A program made the translations under genes and the position numbers. Below, in pieces: positions 1-10,158 of a stretch of DNA of 64,000 bases. The DNA comes from an uncultured Lachnospiraceae bacterium (lineage in GTDB: Bacteria > Bacillota > Clostridia > Lachnospirales > Lachnospiraceae). The stretch lies in NCBI GenBank assembly GCA_945868435.1, contig CAMBLG010000002.1:124001-188000 (forward strand). The letters are read 5' to 3'. Below the pieces are notes generated by a model. The model was not told the DNA's origin. It searched no databases and worked only from the letters and a program-made list of their open reading frames with translations. Numbering within the stretch: the stretch's first letter is position 1; the number at the start of each line of letters is the position of its first letter.

Positions 1-7
1 CCAAGGA

Positions 8-78
8 GCAAATCACATTTGCGTATGCCTTCGGCATAGCGATTTGCGTAGGCAATGATTCCACTACGTGAAATCATT
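8..78 (-). other. Two hairpins in the rpoA-rplQ spacer
   Basis: A nested hairpin has outer arms at 8-14 and 41-47 (GCAAATC/GATTTGC) and inner arms at 24-29 and 33-38 (TATGCC/GGCATA). A second pairs 54-60 with 72-78 (AATGATT/AATCATT). They follow the rpoA stop codon on the minus strand. No T-run follows, so processing or mRNA protection is more likely than termination. Confidence 0.5.
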
Positions 79-79
79 A

Positions 80-1039
80 CTATTCCTCTCCCTGATTTAA
101 CTGTAATCCCAATTCCTTAAGCTTTGCTAACACTTCTTCCAAAGACTTACGTCCCAGATTACGAACCTTCATCATATCCTCAGGAGTACGGTTGATCAAC
201 TCAGCAACTGTGTTGATTCCAGCTCTCTTCAGACAGTTATATGAACGAACAGACAGCTCAAGTTCATCGATATTCATCTCAAGAACCTTCTCCTGTGCAT
301 CGTTCTCCTTCTCAACCATAACCTCAGCCTGCTGAGCGGCATCGGACAGATCAATAAACAGATTCAAGTGCTCGCTAAGCACCTTGGCAGCAAGGCTGAC
401 AGCCTCGTCTGGCTCTAAGGTTCCATTGGTATATACATCCAATGTAAGCTTATCGAAATCGGTAACCTGGCCGACACGAGTATTCTCTACGGTCAGATTT
501 ACACGATCGACTGGAGTGTAGATGGAATCAACAGCGATCACACCGATTGGTGTGTCGTCAGACTTGTTCTTGTCTGCGCTGATATATCCTCTACCCTTCG
601 TGATAGTGAGCTCCATATATAACTTGCAATCAGCACCGCCGTTCAGGTGTGCGATTACGAGTTCCGGATTCATAATCTCGATATCCGAATCAACCTGGAT
701 ATCTGCAGCTGTAACAACGCCTTCACCTTCGAATTCAATGTAAGCAACTTTTGGTTCATTTGTAGAACTGTTGTTACGGATTGCAAGATTCTTGATGTTC
801 ATGATAATCTCAGTCACATCTTCCTTAACTCCCGGAATGGAACTGAACTCATGCAGAACACCGTCAATCTTAACCTGACTAACAGCTGCTCCCGGAAGAG
901 AAGAAAGCATAATTCTTCTCAGGGAGTTACCAAGTGTTGTTCCGTATCCTCTCTCCAGAGGCTCTACAACAAACTTACCAAATGTTTTGTCTTCTGAAAT
1001 TTCAGCAATCTCAATTTTCGGTTTTTCAAAATCGAACAC
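80..1039 (-). CDS. rpoA: RNA polymerase alpha subunit
   Basis: This is the alpha subunit of RNA polymerase, 319 residues, the usual length. The N-terminal domain (about residues 1-230) dimerises and begins assembly with beta and beta'. The C-terminal domain (about 250-312) binds UP elements and activators and carries the helix-hairpin-helix stretch with [12 protein letters not shown]. It is the last gene visible in the alpha operon, after rpsM, rpsK and rpsD; rplQ should lie just outside the window. A GGAGG site precedes the ATG. A long inverted repeat lies directly upstream at 1085-1160. Confidence 0.98.
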   Translation of the reverse strand: MFDFEKPKIEIAEISEDKTFGKFVVEPLERGYGTTLGNSLRRIMLSSLPGAAVSQVKIDGVLHEFSSIPGVKEDVTEIIMNIKNLAIRNNSSTNEPKVAYIEFEGEGVVTAADIQVDSDIEIMNPELVIAHLNGGADCKLYMELTITKGRGYISADKNKSDDTPIGVIAVDSIYTPVDRVNLTVENTRVGQVTDFDKLTLDVYTNGTLEPDEAVSLAAKVLSEHLNLFIDLSDAAQQAEVMVEKENDAQEKVLEMNIDELELSVRSYNCLKRAGINTVAELINRTPEDMMKVRNLGRKSLEEVLAKLKELGLQLNQGEE

Positions 1040-1084
1040 TACAAAGTCCCTCCTTCTCGGGTATTGTCTGGCATTATCTATTTC

Positions 1085-1160
1085 GTAACTATTCAGACCC
1101 CCTCCTCATACAAGCATGACGATTCTGATTATCTAATTCTAATGGGTTCTGAATAGTTAC
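1085..1160 (-). other. 13-bp perfect inverted repeat between rpsD and rpoA
   Basis: The arm at 1085-1097 (GTAACTATTCAGA) is exactly complementary to the arm at 1148-1160, and a few G-C pairs can extend the stem inwards. The loop is about 50 bases. In the mRNA this stem ends about 45 bases before the rpoA start. S4, the product of the gene before it, is a known autoregulator of alpha-type operons in other bacteria, so a regulatory or processing role is possible but unproven. Confidence 0.55.
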
Positions 1161-1172
1161 CTATTTCCTATT

Positions 1173-1766
1173 TTACTTAGAATATAACTCGACAATAAGC
1201 ATCTCGTTTACAGGAACATCGATCTGCTCACGTGAAGGTAACTCCTTAACGGTTCCCTGCAGCTTCTCTGCGTCAACATCTAACCACTCTGGAACAAGTC
1301 TTCCACCAGCAACCTCAACGATATCCTTCATGCGCTGGATGCTCTTCTTGCTCTCCTTAACTTCGATAACGTCACCAGCCTTTACCAGATAAGAAGGAAT
1401 GTTAACAACCTTACCGTTTACAGTAATAAACTTGTGATCTACGATCTGTCTTGCTTCCTTTCTTGTTCTTGCGAAACCAAGACGGAATACTACGTTATCA
1501 AGTCTTGACTCAAGCATAGTCATCAGGTTTGGACCGGTTAAGCCCTTCATTCTATCAGCCTTCTCATAATAATTACGGAAAGGCTTCTCAAGTACACCAT
1601 AGATGAACTTTGCCTTCTGCTTCTCACGAAGCTGAAGTCCGTACTCTGAAACCTTCTTGTTGGATCTTGTAAGGTTTCTCTTAGACTTCTTATCATATCC
1701 TAAATAGCTTGGCTCTAAACCAAGGGATCTACATCTTTTCAGTACAGGTACTTTACTAACTGCCAT
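1173..1766 (-). CDS. rpsD: 30S ribosomal protein S4
   Basis: S4 is a primary binder of 16S rRNA that starts assembly of the 30S body; 197 residues. The S4 RNA-binding fold covers about residues 84-150, with the segment [20 protein letters not shown] at its start. The N-terminal region has a single cysteine (residue 12) instead of a four-cysteine zinc cluster, so this is the zinc-free form, as in Bacillus. It lies between rpsK and rpoA. In several bacteria S4 represses translation of its own operon; the structured spacers on either side are candidate sites. Confidence 0.97.
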   Translation of the reverse strand: MAVSKVPVLKRCRSLGLEPSYLGYDKKSKRNLTRSNKKVSEYGLQLREKQKAKFIYGVLEKPFRNYYEKADRMKGLTGPNLMTMLESRLDNVVFRLGFARTRKEARQIVDHKFITVNGKVVNIPSYLVKAGDVIEVKESKKSIQRMKDIVEVAGGRLVPEWLDVDAEKLQGTVKELPSREQIDVPVNEMLIVELYSK

Positions 1767-1785
1767 CTTAATCGATACCTCCTAA

Positions 1786-2181
1786 TTAAACTCTTCTACG
1801 CTTTGGTGGACGGCATCCGTTGTGTGGAACCGGAGTCACGTCTCTGATGGAAGTAACCTCAAGACCGCAAGCGGAAAGGGCACGGATAGCTGCCTCTCTT
1901 CCTGAACCTGGTCCCTTTACGAATACGTCAACTGTCTTCAAACCATGAATTAAAGCTGCCTTTGTAGCAGTTTCTGCCGCCATCTGTGCAGCATATGGAG
2001 TAGATTTCTTTGAACCTCTAAATCCAAGACCACCAGCACTTGCCCATGATAAAGCGTTTCCTTCAGTATCTGTAAGTGTAACAATTGTGTTGTTAAAAGA
2101 TGCCTGAATGTGTGCCTGTCCGCGTTCAACGTTTTTCTTTACGCGCTTTTTTGTTGTTTTCTTTGCAACGTTCTTAGCCAT
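1786..2181 (-). CDS. rpsK: 30S ribosomal protein S11
   Basis: S11 is a 131-residue platform protein of the 30S subunit that contacts 16S rRNA near the mRNA exit path. The basic N-terminus (residues 1-20) is followed by the conserved core and the C-terminal segment [17 protein letters not shown], which identifies the family. The start codon has a GGT-type site 8-12 bases upstream. It lies 31 bases after rpsM and 19 before rpsD, in the standard alpha-operon order. Confidence 0.97.
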   Translation of the reverse strand: MAKNVAKKTTKKRVKKNVERGQAHIQASFNNTIVTLTDTEGNALSWASAGGLGFRGSKKSTPYAAQMAAETATKAALIHGLKTVDVFVKGPGSGREAAIRALSACGLEVTSIRDVTPVPHNGCRPPKRRRV

Positions 2182-2212
2182 ATCTAAACTAACCTACTTT
2201 CTCTCAAAAAAA

Positions 2213-2581
2213 TTATTTCTTCTTATTAGCAACAGTTCTCTTAGGACCTTTTCTTGTTCTAGCGTTAGTCTTAGTCTTCTGTCCACGAACAGGAAGTCCC
2301 TTTCTGTGACGGATACCACGATAGCATCCGATCTCCTGAAGTCTCTTGATATTCAGAGCGATCTCTCTTCTCAGATCACCTTCTACAGTCTGTGTCTCAT
2401 CAATCACAGCACTGATTCTCTTAACCTCGTCGTCAGTCAGATCGCGAACACGAGTGTCAGGATCTACGTTGGCTGCTTCAAGGATGCGGTTAGCACTTAC
2501 TCTTCCGATTCCGTAGATGTAAGTCAAACCGATTTCTACACGTTTTTCTCTTGGTAAATCTACACCTGCAATACGAGCCAT
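2213..2581 (-). CDS. rpsM: 30S ribosomal protein S13
   Basis: S13 sits in the head of the 30S subunit, contacts the P-site tRNA through its basic tail and forms bridges to the 50S. It has 122 residues: an N-terminal helix-hairpin-helix ([19 protein letters not shown]) and a Lys/Arg-rich C-terminal tail ([12 protein letters not shown]). A GGAGG site lies close to the ATG. It is the first gene after a 400-base spacer that separates it from rpmJ, so its expression may be set separately from the spc genes. Confidence 0.97.
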   Translation of the reverse strand: MARIAGVDLPREKRVEIGLTYIYGIGRVSANRILEAANVDPDTRVRDLTDDEVKRISAVIDETQTVEGDLRREIALNIKRLQEIGCYRGIRHRKGLPVRGQKTKTNARTRKGPKRTVANKKK

Positions 2582-2987
2582 GTGTGTTTACACCTCCATA
2601 AAATTTTCCTGATAATTAATAGTAAAAGGCATATCGCAACAATATACCGCACCCGAACCCGACTCCCATACAGCTACGGTTGCACGTCCTGAAATGTGTG
2701 TATACAAGACCGGATTCCATATTTTACCACACAAAACACCTGCAAATTACTTGCCGGTGCTCTGTCTAAGCAGCCTTCGCATAACGAAGCTCTGCCGTGC
2801 ATGATTCGTACACGCCACTCGGTATTATAGCGTGTATCCAGAAATGCCTCTGTTTTATTATGAACAGCGCAATACTTTGCGCTGCAGCCGCACATAATGA
2901 ATGATTGTGTGAAAATCCTCAGATTCTCACGCTTTCGAAAAGGAATTCCTAACGCACTAAAACAGGGTTATAAATTACAAAATGTAA
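2582..2987 (-). other. Long structured spacer between rpmJ and rpsM
   Basis: About 400 bases without a convincing gene. In the direction of transcription it holds a stem overlapping the rpmJ stop codon (arms 2962-2970 and 2989-2997, followed by TTTT, a weak terminator), an 8-bp hairpin of the form CAGCGCAA-AGTA-TTGCGCTG near 2870-2890, and a loose TATAAT near 2825 with no good -35 box. It may be an attenuating leader of the rpsM-rpsK-rpsD-rpoA part of the operon. A 73-codon reading frame inside has no ribosome binding site and was not accepted. Confidence 0.4.
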
Positions 2988-3101
2988 TTAACCCTGTCTC
3001 TGCTTGTGCTTAGGATTCTCGCAGATAATTCTGATGCTTCCTTTTCTTTTGATGACTTTGCACTTCTCGCAAATAGGCTTAACTGATGATCTTACCTTCA
3101 C
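2988..3101 (-). CDS. rpmJ: 50S ribosomal protein L36
   Basis: L36 is the smallest 50S protein, 37 residues, starting at GTG with an ideal AAAGGAGG site 8 bases upstream. It stabilises a 23S rRNA junction. Cys11, Cys14, Cys27 and His32 form the zinc ribbon, so this is the zinc-containing form. It lies between infA and rpsM, the usual place in Firmicutes. Its stop codon is buried in a strong stem that could act as a weak terminator before rpsM. Confidence 0.96.
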   Translation of the reverse strand: MKVRSSVKPICEKCKVIKRKGSIRIICENPKHKQRQG

Positions 3102-3186
3102 AGCAAATCCTCCTTTCTCTATAAAAGCCCTATTTTAGCGGTTTCCCGCCGGTTCTTAGGTACTTTTCCAAAAGTGTCCGTATAAC

Positions 3187-3215
3187 ATTATACACGCGCA
3201 CTTCACGGAAGTCAA
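3187..3215 (-). promoter_or_regulatory. Internal promoter before rpmJ
   Basis: On the minus strand TTGACT (3210-3215) and TATAAT (3187-3192) are separated by exactly 17 bases, a near-consensus vegetative promoter. It lies between the infA stop and rpmJ, so rpmJ and the alpha-operon genes can be transcribed independently of the S10 promoter. Confidence 0.75.
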
Positions 3216-3220
3216 TCTTT

Positions 3221-3439
3221 TTATTTATCTCTCCAAATAATTCTTCCCTTTGTCAGATCGTATGGAGACATCTCAATCGTAACTTTATCTCCCGGAAGGA
3301 TTCGGATAAAGTTCATGCGGAGCTTTCCACTGATGGTTGCCATAATCTGATGACCATTCTCCAGCTCCACCTTGAAAAATGCGTTTGGCAGCTTCTCAAC
3401 TACCACGCCTTCTACTTCGATAACATCTGCCTTTGACAT
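3221..3439 (-). CDS. infA: Translation initiation factor IF-1
   Basis: IF-1 is a 72-residue single-domain protein with the S1/OB fold that blocks the A site of the 30S subunit during initiation. The whole length matches the family, with the typical start [19 protein letters not shown] and the C-terminal segment [17 protein letters not shown] site precedes the ATG. It follows map directly; the KOW-type RNA-binding gene that some clostridia carry between map and infA is absent here. Confidence 0.97.
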   Translation of the reverse strand: MSKADVIEVEGVVVEKLPNAFFKVELENGHQIMATISGKLRMNFIRILPGDKVTIEMSPYDLTKGRIIWRDK

Positions 3440-3471
3440 AACTTTCTTTCCTCCTGTTTTGTCTACTATAT

Positions 3472-4260
3472 TTAAAAGAGATCCAGATATCCGGCCGCCT
3501 TCTCCTCTTCGGTCAGAGACAGAATCTCCGGCTTTCCCTCTGTAATCAGAATCGTGTTCTCATAATGCGCAGATGGCGCTCCATCTTCCGTTACCACCGT
3601 CCACTCATCATCCATCCATTCGACCTCAGACGTTCCGAGGTTGATCATCGGCTCTACCGCCAGAGTCATGCCCGGACGAAGCTTGATTCCCCGTCTCCAC
3701 TGTCTGAAGTTCGGAATTTCAGGATCCTCATGAAGGTGATTACCGATTCCATGTCCGCACAGATCCCGAACAACACCGTAGCCAAAGCTTTCGGCATAGT
3801 CTCCAATTGCTGCGGATATATCGTGGAGATGATTGCCAGCCACAGCCTTCTTCATCCCTTCGAAAAATGACTGGCGGGTTCGTTCAATCAGCAGTTTTGC
3901 TTTCTCACTGATTTCCCCGACCGCAACGGTGCGGGCCGCATCGGAATGATATCCCTTGTAGATAACGCCTGCGTCCAAACTGACAATGTCACCTTCCTGT
4001 ATCAGGCGCTTCTCGCTTGGAATTCCATGCACTACCTCATCATTTACTGATACACAGATAGATGCCGGATAGCCGCAGTAATTCTTAAAGGAAGGGATAC
4101 ACCCATAGCTTCGGATCATCTCTTCTCCCAATCGGTCAATATCCATAGTAGACATTCCCGGTCTGATGTTTTTACCAAGCTCCTGATGCACGGTGGCGAG
4201 AATACGTCCCGCCTCCCTCATCAGTTCAATCTCCTGAGAAGATTTAATTGATACAGACAT
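3472..4260 (-). CDS. map: Methionine aminopeptidase, type I
   Basis: This enzyme removes the N-terminal methionine from new proteins in the cytoplasm. All five metal ligands of the pita-bread fold are in place: Asp96, Asp107, His170, Glu203 and Glu234. At 262 residues it is slightly longer than the usual 250, with a short acidic C-terminal tail. It begins three bases after the adk stop codon, in the standard adk-map-infA order, so it is cotranslated with adk. Confidence 0.96.
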   Translation of the reverse strand: MSVSIKSSQEIELMREAGRILATVHQELGKNIRPGMSTMDIDRLGEEMIRSYGCIPSFKNYCGYPASICVSVNDEVVHGIPSEKRLIQEGDIVSLDAGVIYKGYHSDAARTVAVGEISEKAKLLIERTRQSFFEGMKKAVAGNHLHDISAAIGDYAESFGYGVVRDLCGHGIGNHLHEDPEIPNFRQWRRGIKLRPGMTLAVEPMINLGTSEVEWMDDEWTVVTEDGAPSAHYENTILITEGKPEILSLTEEEKAAGYLDLF

Positions 4261-4263
4261 GTC

Positions 4264-4923
<660 letters not shown>

Positions 4924-4964
4924 CTAACCAATACATATCTTGCACTTTTTGTAAAGACCATGAA

Positions 4965-4990
4965 TGGAGATACTGATTCCAGTATCTCCA
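4965..4990 (-). other. 11-bp hairpin between secY and adk
   Basis: The arms TGGAGATACTG (4965-4975) and CAGTATCTCCA (4980-4990) are exactly complementary with a 4-base loop. It lies a few bases after the secY stop codon. The following bases are only moderately T-rich, so it may slow or protect the transcript rather than end it. Confidence 0.6.
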
Positions 4991-4998
4991 ATTCATAA

Positions 4999-6315
4999 CT
5001 AGTCATTTAAAAATCCCTTATAATAACGAACTCTCATCTGTGACTCAATCTGCTTTAAGGTCTCGATTACAACACCTACGATAATGATGATAGATGTTCC
5101 ACCGAAAGATACATCAGCCTTGAATACACCGTTGAAGAAGATCGGAATGAATGCAACGATTGCAAGTCCGATCGCTCCGATGAAAACGATATAGCCAAGA
5201 ATCTGATTCAGATAATCGCTCGTTGGCTTACCCGGTCTGATACCAGGTATAAATCCGCCGGCTTTCTTCATATTGTTGGCAATCTCTAACGGATTGAATG
5301 TAATCTGTGTATAGAAATATGCAAACGCAATAATCAAAAGCAGGTATACAAGAAGTCCGATCGTGTAGATTGGCTCCTCCGGATTACACCAGTTAGACTG
5401 GGATAATCCCTTTAAGATTTTACTTCCAATGCCTGTACCATTACCCTTGCCTGCAATGCTTGCAATGATAACCGGTGTCTGCATCAGAGACTGAGCGAAG
5501 ATGACCGGAATAACACCGCCGGTATTTACCTTCAGAGGAATATGTGTAGACTGTCCGCCAACCTGCTTGCGTCCCTGAATTTTCTTGGAATACTGAACCG
5601 GGATTCTTCTCTCAGCCCCCTGCAGTACAACTACAAAGATTACCATGGCAACAATGATAGCAATGATAATCAAGCCGGCGAGAATGCCCTTCGGAACAGA
5701 TTTGGAAGCAATAAACTGCTCCCACAAAGTTGCCATATCCTGTGGAACACGGGAAATAATGTTGATTACCAATACGATAGAGATACCGTTTCCGATCCCC
5801 TTTTCCGTAATGCGCTCACCCATCCACATAAGTACTGCAGAACCGGCAGTGAGCGATGTAACAACCATGATCACAGTCAACGGATCTTCGCTTACCAAAT
5901 AGCCTCCACGATAGAATCCAACCGTCATGGCAATGGCCTCGATCAGACCAAGCGCGATGGTTACGTAACGTGTGATGGAAGCAATTTTCTTTCTTCCTTC
6001 TTCTCCGTCGCGCTGCATCTCTTCCAGCTTCGGAATGGCAATGGTCAGAAGCTGCATAATAATGGAAGCCGTAATGTACGGTGTGATATTCAATGCAAAT
6101 ACAGACATGTTCAGGAATGAGCCACCTGTAATTGCATTAAAGAATCCAAGTCCGTCAGCGGCCTGCTGCTCGAAGAAGCTTTTAAAAACTTCTCCGTCAA
6201 CACCAGGAACCGGAAGCTGGCTTCCTATTCTGATTACAATCAGCATAAAGAAAGTAAACAGGATTCGGTTGCGAATATCCTTTACTTTAAATGCGTTGCG
6301 CAGTGTTTCCAGCAT
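4999..6315 (-). CDS. secY: Preprotein translocase subunit SecY
   Basis: SecY is the channel subunit of the SecYEG translocase in the cytoplasmic membrane. The 438 residues give the expected ten membrane segments, starting near residue 18 (ILFTFFMLIVIRIGSQLPVP), with the family segment PGIRPGKPT near residue 350 in a cytoplasmic loop. Its ATG overlaps the last base of the rplO stop codon, so the two are translationally coupled. It is followed by adk as in most Firmicutes. Confidence 0.97.
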   Translation of the reverse strand: MLETLRNAFKVKDIRNRILFTFFMLIVIRIGSQLPVPGVDGEVFKSFFEQQAADGLGFFNAITGGSFLNMSVFALNITPYITASIIMQLLTIAIPKLEEMQRDGEEGRKKIASITRYVTIALGLIEAIAMTVGFYRGGYLVSEDPLTVIMVVTSLTAGSAVLMWMGERITEKGIGNGISIVLVINIISRVPQDMATLWEQFIASKSVPKGILAGLIIIAIIVAMVIFVVVLQGAERRIPVQYSKKIQGRKQVGGQSTHIPLKVNTGGVIPVIFAQSLMQTPVIIASIAGKGNGTGIGSKILKGLSQSNWCNPEEPIYTIGLLVYLLLIIAFAYFYTQITFNPLEIANNMKKAGGFIPGIRPGKPTSDYLNQILGYIVFIGAIGLAIVAFIPIFFNGVFKADVSFGGTSIIIIVGVVIETLKQIESQMRVRYYKGFLND

Positions 6316-6755
6316 TAGATCACCTCTGCTTTTCCACCAAGAGCCTCAATCTTCTCCTTTGCACTAGCACTAAATGCGTTTGCCTGGACAGTGAGCTTCT
6401 TGGTAAGTTCTCCATTACCGAGAATCTTAACTCCATCTCTAGGGTTCTTAACGACACCAGCCTCAACCAATGTCTCCACAGATACTACTGCATCATTGTC
6501 AAACTTCTCCAGCGCGGAAAGATTGATTCCAACGATTTCCTTAGAGTTTCTGCACTTGAAGCCTCTCTTAGGAAGTCTTCTGTATAATGGCATCTGACCA
6601 CCTTCAAAGCCCGGTCTCGGAGCTCCGGAACGAGCCTTCTGTCCCTTATGACCCTTACCAGCAGTCTTGCCGTTTCCTGAACCGTGTCCACGGCCTCTTC
6701 TGAAATTATCGTTATGCACTGAGCCTTCAGCTGCTTTTAAACTAGATAAATCCAT
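6315..6755 (-). CDS. rplO: 50S ribosomal protein L15
   Basis: L15 is a 146-residue protein that organises the 23S rRNA core late in assembly. The N-terminal 60 residues are Gly/Lys/Arg-rich with the signature [20 protein letters not shown], which threads into rRNA; the C-terminal half is globular. It lies between rpmD and secY and its stop codon overlaps the secY start by one base. Confidence 0.97.
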   Translation of the reverse strand: MDLSSLKAAEGSVHNDNFRRGRGHGSGNGKTAGKGHKGQKARSGAPRPGFEGGQMPLYRRLPKRGFKCRNSKEIVGINLSALEKFDNDAVVSVETLVEAGVVKNPRDGVKILGNGELTKKLTVQANAFSASAKEKIEALGGKAEVI

Positions 6756-6779
6756 TTTGGCACCTCCTTGTTTTAATGA

Positions 6780-6965
6780 TTAAACCTCTTCTACCTTTAC
6801 GTATGGTGCTACCTTACGAATTGCGCCCTGTGTAGCTGCGTTATCCGGTAACTCAACAGTCTTATTTAACTTGGTTAATCCAAGAGCCTCGATTGTCTTC
6901 TTGTTCTTAGGAACAGCACCAATTGTTGACTTAATAAGTGTTACTTTCACTTTCTTATCTGCCAT
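6780..6965 (-). CDS. rpmD: 50S ribosomal protein L30
   Basis: L30 is a small 50S protein (61 residues) with a ferredoxin-like fold. The segment VTLIKSTIGAVPKNKKTIEALGL is typical of the family. A GGAGG site precedes the ATG. It lies 13 bases after rpsE and 24 before rplO, as in other spc operons. Confidence 0.95.
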   Translation of the reverse strand: MADKKVKVTLIKSTIGAVPKNKKTIEALGLTKLNKTVELPDNAATQGAIRKVAPYVKVEEV

Positions 6966-6978
6966 GACTTGCTCCTCC

Positions 6979-7488
6979 TTAACCTAAGATTTCTTCTACT
7001 GACTTACCACGAAGTCTTGCAACTTCTTCCGGGCTTCTAAGCTGCTTTAAAGCTTCGATTGTTGCAAGCACAACATTCTGCTTGTTGTTAGAGCCCAAGG
7101 ACTTTGTACGGATATTCTGGATACCTGCGATCTCACAAACGGAACGAGCCGGACCACCAGCGATGATACCTGTACCTTCAGGAGACTTCTTTAACAGTAC
7201 AGAAGCACCTGTATATTTTCCTGTTACATCATGTGTAATAGAGTTGTTCTCATCCATCTTAACGGTAATCAGACTCTTGATTGCGTCTTCCTTACCCTTA
7301 CGGATTGCCTCCGGAATCTCGGCAGCCTTGCCAAGACCGGCACCAACATGACCATTCTTGTCACCAACAACAACGAGAGCTGTGAAACGCATGTTACGTC
7401 CACCTTTAACAACCTTTGTTACACGCTTGATGTCAACAACCTGGTCAACCAATTCTAATTGACTAGCATCAATGATTTCACGTTTCAT
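6979..7488 (-). CDS. rpsE: 30S ribosomal protein S5
   Basis: S5 lies at the mRNA entry site of the 30S subunit and affects decoding accuracy. It has 169 residues: a double-stranded RNA-binding domain (about 10-75) followed by the S5 C-terminal fold, with the conserved run [19 protein letters not shown]. It is twelve bases from rplR on one side and thirteen from rpmD on the other, in the standard order. Confidence 0.97.
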   Translation of the reverse strand: MKREIIDASQLELVDQVVDIKRVTKVVKGGRNMRFTALVVVGDKNGHVGAGLGKAAEIPEAIRKGKEDAIKSLITVKMDENNSITHDVTGKYTGASVLLKKSPEGTGIIAGGPARSVCEIAGIQNIRTKSLGSNNKQNVVLATIEALKQLRSPEEVARLRGKSVEEILG

Positions 7489-7500
7489 GTTTGTCTCCTC

Positions 7501-7869
7501 CTAGAAATCTAAACCAGCTTCTCTTGCTGCTTCAGCTAATGCCTGAACCTTACCTGCGTAAATAAAACCACCTCTATCGAAGACAACTGTGGAAATTCCC
7601 TTATCTAAAGCCTTCTTTGCGATTACAGTACCAAGCTTTGCTGCTGCATCGACATTGTTTGTCTTCTCGACCTCTGCCTTCACTTCCTTATCCAGGGTAG
7701 AAGCAGAAACAAGGGTATTGCCAACTGTATCATCAATAATCTGAGCATACATATGGTTATTACTTCTGAATACAGCCAAACGAGGACGCTCTGCTGTACC
7801 AGCAAGATGATTACGCATTCTTCTATGTTTCTTTTCACGAACTACAGTTCTTGACTTTTTACTAACCAT
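7501..7869 (-). CDS. rplR: 50S ribosomal protein L18
   Basis: L18 binds 5S rRNA together with L5 and attaches it to the 50S subunit. It has 122 residues with a basic N-terminal arm ([19 protein letters not shown]) and a conserved C-terminal end ([17 protein letters not shown]). It is preceded by a GGAG site and sits between rplF and rpsE. Confidence 0.97.
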   Translation of the reverse strand: MVSKKSRTVVREKKHRRMRNHLAGTAERPRLAVFRSNNHMYAQIIDDTVGNTLVSASTLDKEVKAEVEKTNNVDAAAKLGTVIAKKALDKGISTVVFDRGGFIYAGKVQALAEAAREAGLDF

Positions 7870-7888
7870 TTCTTGTCCACTCCTTTAA

Positions 7889-8428
7889 TTATTTTTTACC
7901 AGTCTTACCAACCTTACGTCTGATAACCTCATCAGCGTACTTGATACCCTTGCCCTTATATGGCTCAGGTCTTCTCTTGTCTCTGATCTCAGCTGCGTAC
8001 TGGCCTACTTTTTCCTTATCGATTCCCTTAATGGTAATCTTGTTATCTTCTACAACTGACTCAAGTCCTTCCGGATCTTCCATCTCAACCGGATGAGAAT
8101 ATCCAAGGTTCAGTGTAAGCTTCTTTCCAGACTTGGATGCTCTATAACCGACACCGTTTACCTCAAGAACCTTTGTGTATCCATCGGTAACACCAACAAC
8201 CATGTTGTTGATCAGTGTTCTTGTCAATCCATGTAAGGATTTCATTTTCTTTAAATCGTTCGGTCTTGTTACTACGATTTCAGAGCCCTCTAACTTGATC
8301 TCCATCTCAGATGGAAGTGTTCTCTCAAGAGTTCCCTTTGGACCTTTTACAGTCACATGATTATTTTCTGCAATCTCAACTGTTACACCAGCCGGAACTG
8401 CGATTGGCATTCTTCCTATACGTGACAT
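7889..8428 (-). CDS. rplF: 50S ribosomal protein L6
   Basis: L6 lies near the GTPase-associated centre of the 50S subunit. It has 179 residues in two similar domains (about 1-80 and 83-170), ending in the conserved [13 protein letters not shown] segment and basic tail. An AAGGAGGTACGGGC site precedes the ATG. The 216-base spacer that separates it from rpsH is unusually long for this operon. Confidence 0.97.
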   Translation of the reverse strand: MSRIGRMPIAVPAGVTVEIAENNHVTVKGPKGTLERTLPSEMEIKLEGSEIVVTRPNDLKKMKSLHGLTRTLINNMVVGVTDGYTKVLEVNGVGYRASKSGKKLTLNLGYSHPVEMEDPEGLESVVEDNKITIKGIDKEKVGQYAAEIRDKRRPEPYKGKGIKYADEVIRRKVGKTGKK

Positions 8429-8644
8429 GCCCGTACCTCCTTAATGATTTTAGGTGAATTGTTATATAGTATCTCTGACCTCTGCGGTCAGTTTATACTT
8501 TGAGATAATTTGCTTTCTGGCCCCTACTTTAAACTCTGAAACGAATCCTCGATTCACTTCCTACGCCCATTGCCTCGCATCAGCGAACTTATATGCAATG
8601 TGCTCCTTCCCGTTCATCGAATAGGAAGCCTCCTACATTATAAA
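8429..8644 (-). other. Unusually long rpsH-rplF spacer with hairpin
   Basis: Most gaps in this operon are 10-30 bases; this one is 216. I see no reading frame with a ribosome binding site. One clear hairpin pairs 8475-8480 with 8486-8491 (CTGACC/GGTCAG) about 50 bases before rplF. No promoter was recognised. Confidence 0.4.
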
Positions 8645-9046
8645 TTACCAAACAAATGCAAGAACTTCTCCACCAACCTGAAGCTTTCTTGCTTCCTTAT
8701 CGGTAACGATTCCCTGGTTAGTTGAAAGAATAGCAATTCCTAATCCGCCGAGTACGCTTGGGATCTCATCCTTGCCGGCATATACGCGAAGACCAGGCTT
8801 AGAAATTCTCTTAATACCAGTAATAATCTTCTCGTTCTTGTCTGCACCATACTTTAATGTTACGCGGATAGTCTTGAAGTTACCATCTTCGATGATATCA
8901 TACTTCTCGATGAAACCCTCATCAACAAGGATGCCCGCAATAGCAACCTTGATCTTAGAAGATGGAATATCTACTGTATCATGCTTAGCAGTATTTGCAT
9001 TACGAATTCTTGTAAGCATATCTGCGATTGGATCACTTGTCATCAT
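8645..9046 (-). CDS. rpsH: 30S ribosomal protein S8
   Basis: S8 is a primary 16S rRNA binder that helps fold the central domain of the 30S subunit, and in some bacteria represses the spc operon. It has 133 residues and ends in [10 protein letters not shown], as usual. Two ATG codons stand side by side; the GGAGG site is 11 bases from the first and 14 from the second, so the first is used here. It follows rpsN closely. Confidence 0.96.
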   Translation of the reverse strand: MMTSDPIADMLTRIRNANTAKHDTVDIPSSKIKVAIAGILVDEGFIEKYDIIEDGNFKTIRVTLKYGADKNEKIITGIKRISKPGLRVYAGKDEIPSVLGGLGIAILSTNQGIVTDKEARKLQVGGEVLAFVW

Positions 9047-9070
9047 GATGTATATTTCCTCCTTTTCGTT

Positions 9071-9256
9071 TTACCAAGAAGCCTTCTTAACTCCTGGGAT
9101 CTGACCTTTATATGCTAATTCACGGAAACATACTCTACAGATTCCGTACTTTCTTAAAACTGAATGTGGACGACCACAAATTCTGCAACGTGTGTATTCT
9201 CTGGTAGAGAATTTTGGTTTACGCTGCTGCTTAACTTTCATACTTGTCTTAGCCAT
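9071..9256 (-). CDS. rpsZ: 30S ribosomal protein S14, zinc-binding type
   Basis: This is the short S14 form (61 residues) that carries a zinc ribbon: Cys24, Cys27, Cys40 and Cys43. It lies in the head of the 30S subunit. Some bacteria also carry a longer zinc-free paralogue used under zinc shortage; none is in this window. It lies between rplE and rpsH, the standard place. Confidence 0.97.
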   Translation of the reverse strand: MAKTSMKVKQQRKPKFSTREYTRCRICGRPHSVLRKYGICRVCFRELAYKGQIPGVKKASW

Positions 9257-9273
9257 TAAAATTCCCTCCTAAA

Positions 9274-9813
9274 TTATTTAGCGAATGGCATATTGAACAG
9301 AGTCAATAATTCACGTGCTTCCTCGTCCGTCTTTGCAGTTGTAACAAAGATGACATCCATACCACGAACCTTATCTACCTTATCGTACTCAATCTCAGGG
9401 AAGATGATCTGCTCCTTGATACCAAGTGCATAGTTACCTCGTCCGTCAAATGCGTTTGGATTAACGCCTCTGAAGTCACGTACACGAGGTAATGCCAGAT
9501 TGATCAGACGATCCGCAAACTCATACATCTTCTCGCCACGTAAGGTTACCTTACATCCGATCGGCATATTCTCACGAATCTTAAAGTTTGCGATTGCGTT
9601 CTTAGCCTTTGTTGTAACAGCCTTCTGTCCAGTGATTGTCTCCAGATCCTTAACAGCTGCCTCAAGAATCTTTGCGTTCTCCTTAGCTTCGCCAACACCC
9701 ATGTTAACTACGATCTTGTCGAGCTTTGGAATCTCCATTGCGTTCTTGTACCCGAACTTCTTGACCATTGCGTCCTTGATCTCGTTCTCGTACTGTTCTC
9801 TAAGTCTACTCAA
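9274..9813 (-). CDS. rplE: 50S ribosomal protein L5
   Basis: L5 binds 5S rRNA and contacts the P-site tRNA and S13 across the subunit interface. It has 179 residues with the typical core [20 protein letters not shown] (about 31-50) and the central [19 protein letters not shown]. It follows rplX and precedes the S14 gene, with a GGAGG site. Confidence 0.97.
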   Translation of the reverse strand: MSRLREQYENEIKDAMVKKFGYKNAMEIPKLDKIVVNMGVGEAKENAKILEAAVKDLETITGQKAVTTKAKNAIANFKIRENMPIGCKVTLRGEKMYEFADRLINLALPRVRDFRGVNPNAFDGRGNYALGIKEQIIFPEIEYDKVDKVRGMDVIFVTTAKTDEEARELLTLFNMPFAK

Positions 9814-9835
9814 TGTTTTGTCCTCCTCTCTTCAA

Positions 9836-10147
9836 TTAATCGATTACATCGCCTGTTGACTTTGCGAAACGAACCTTCTTATCTCCATCCATCTTGAAGC
9901 CTACGCGAGTAGCCTTACCCTTGTGAAGATACATAACGTTGGAAATGTCAATAGGAGCTTCCTGATGAACGATACCACCCTGCTGGTTAGCCATGCTTGG
10001 CTTTGTATGCTTTGTAACCATGTTGATACCCTCAACAAGAAGTGTATTGTCCTTCTTATTTACGGCAATTACCTTGCCCTCTTTATCCTTATCCTTGCCA
10101 GCGATAACCTTAACCATATCGCCTTTTTTGATCTTCATACTTGCCAT
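9836..10147 (-). CDS. rplX: 50S ribosomal protein L24
   Basis: L24 starts assembly of the 50S subunit by binding the 5' end of 23S rRNA. It has 103 residues; the KOW motif ([20 protein letters not shown]) covers about residues 7-26. It lies 11 bases after rplN and 22 bases before rplE. The 5' end of the reading frame ([10 protein letters not shown]) holds two possible ATG codons; the upstream one has the better AGGAGG spacing. Confidence 0.96.
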   Translation of the reverse strand: MASMKIKKGDMVKVIAGKDKDKEGKVIAVNKKDNTLLVEGINMVTKHTKPSMANQQGGIVHQEAPIDISNVMYLHKGKATRVGFKMDGDKKVRFAKSTGDVID

Positions 10148-10158
10148 CTTCGTTCCTC

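Noticed and set aside
2674-2895. A 73-codon cysteine-rich reading frame in the rpmJ-rpsM spacer
   Set aside because: There is no ribosome binding site, no family resemblance, and the region is better explained by RNA hairpins.
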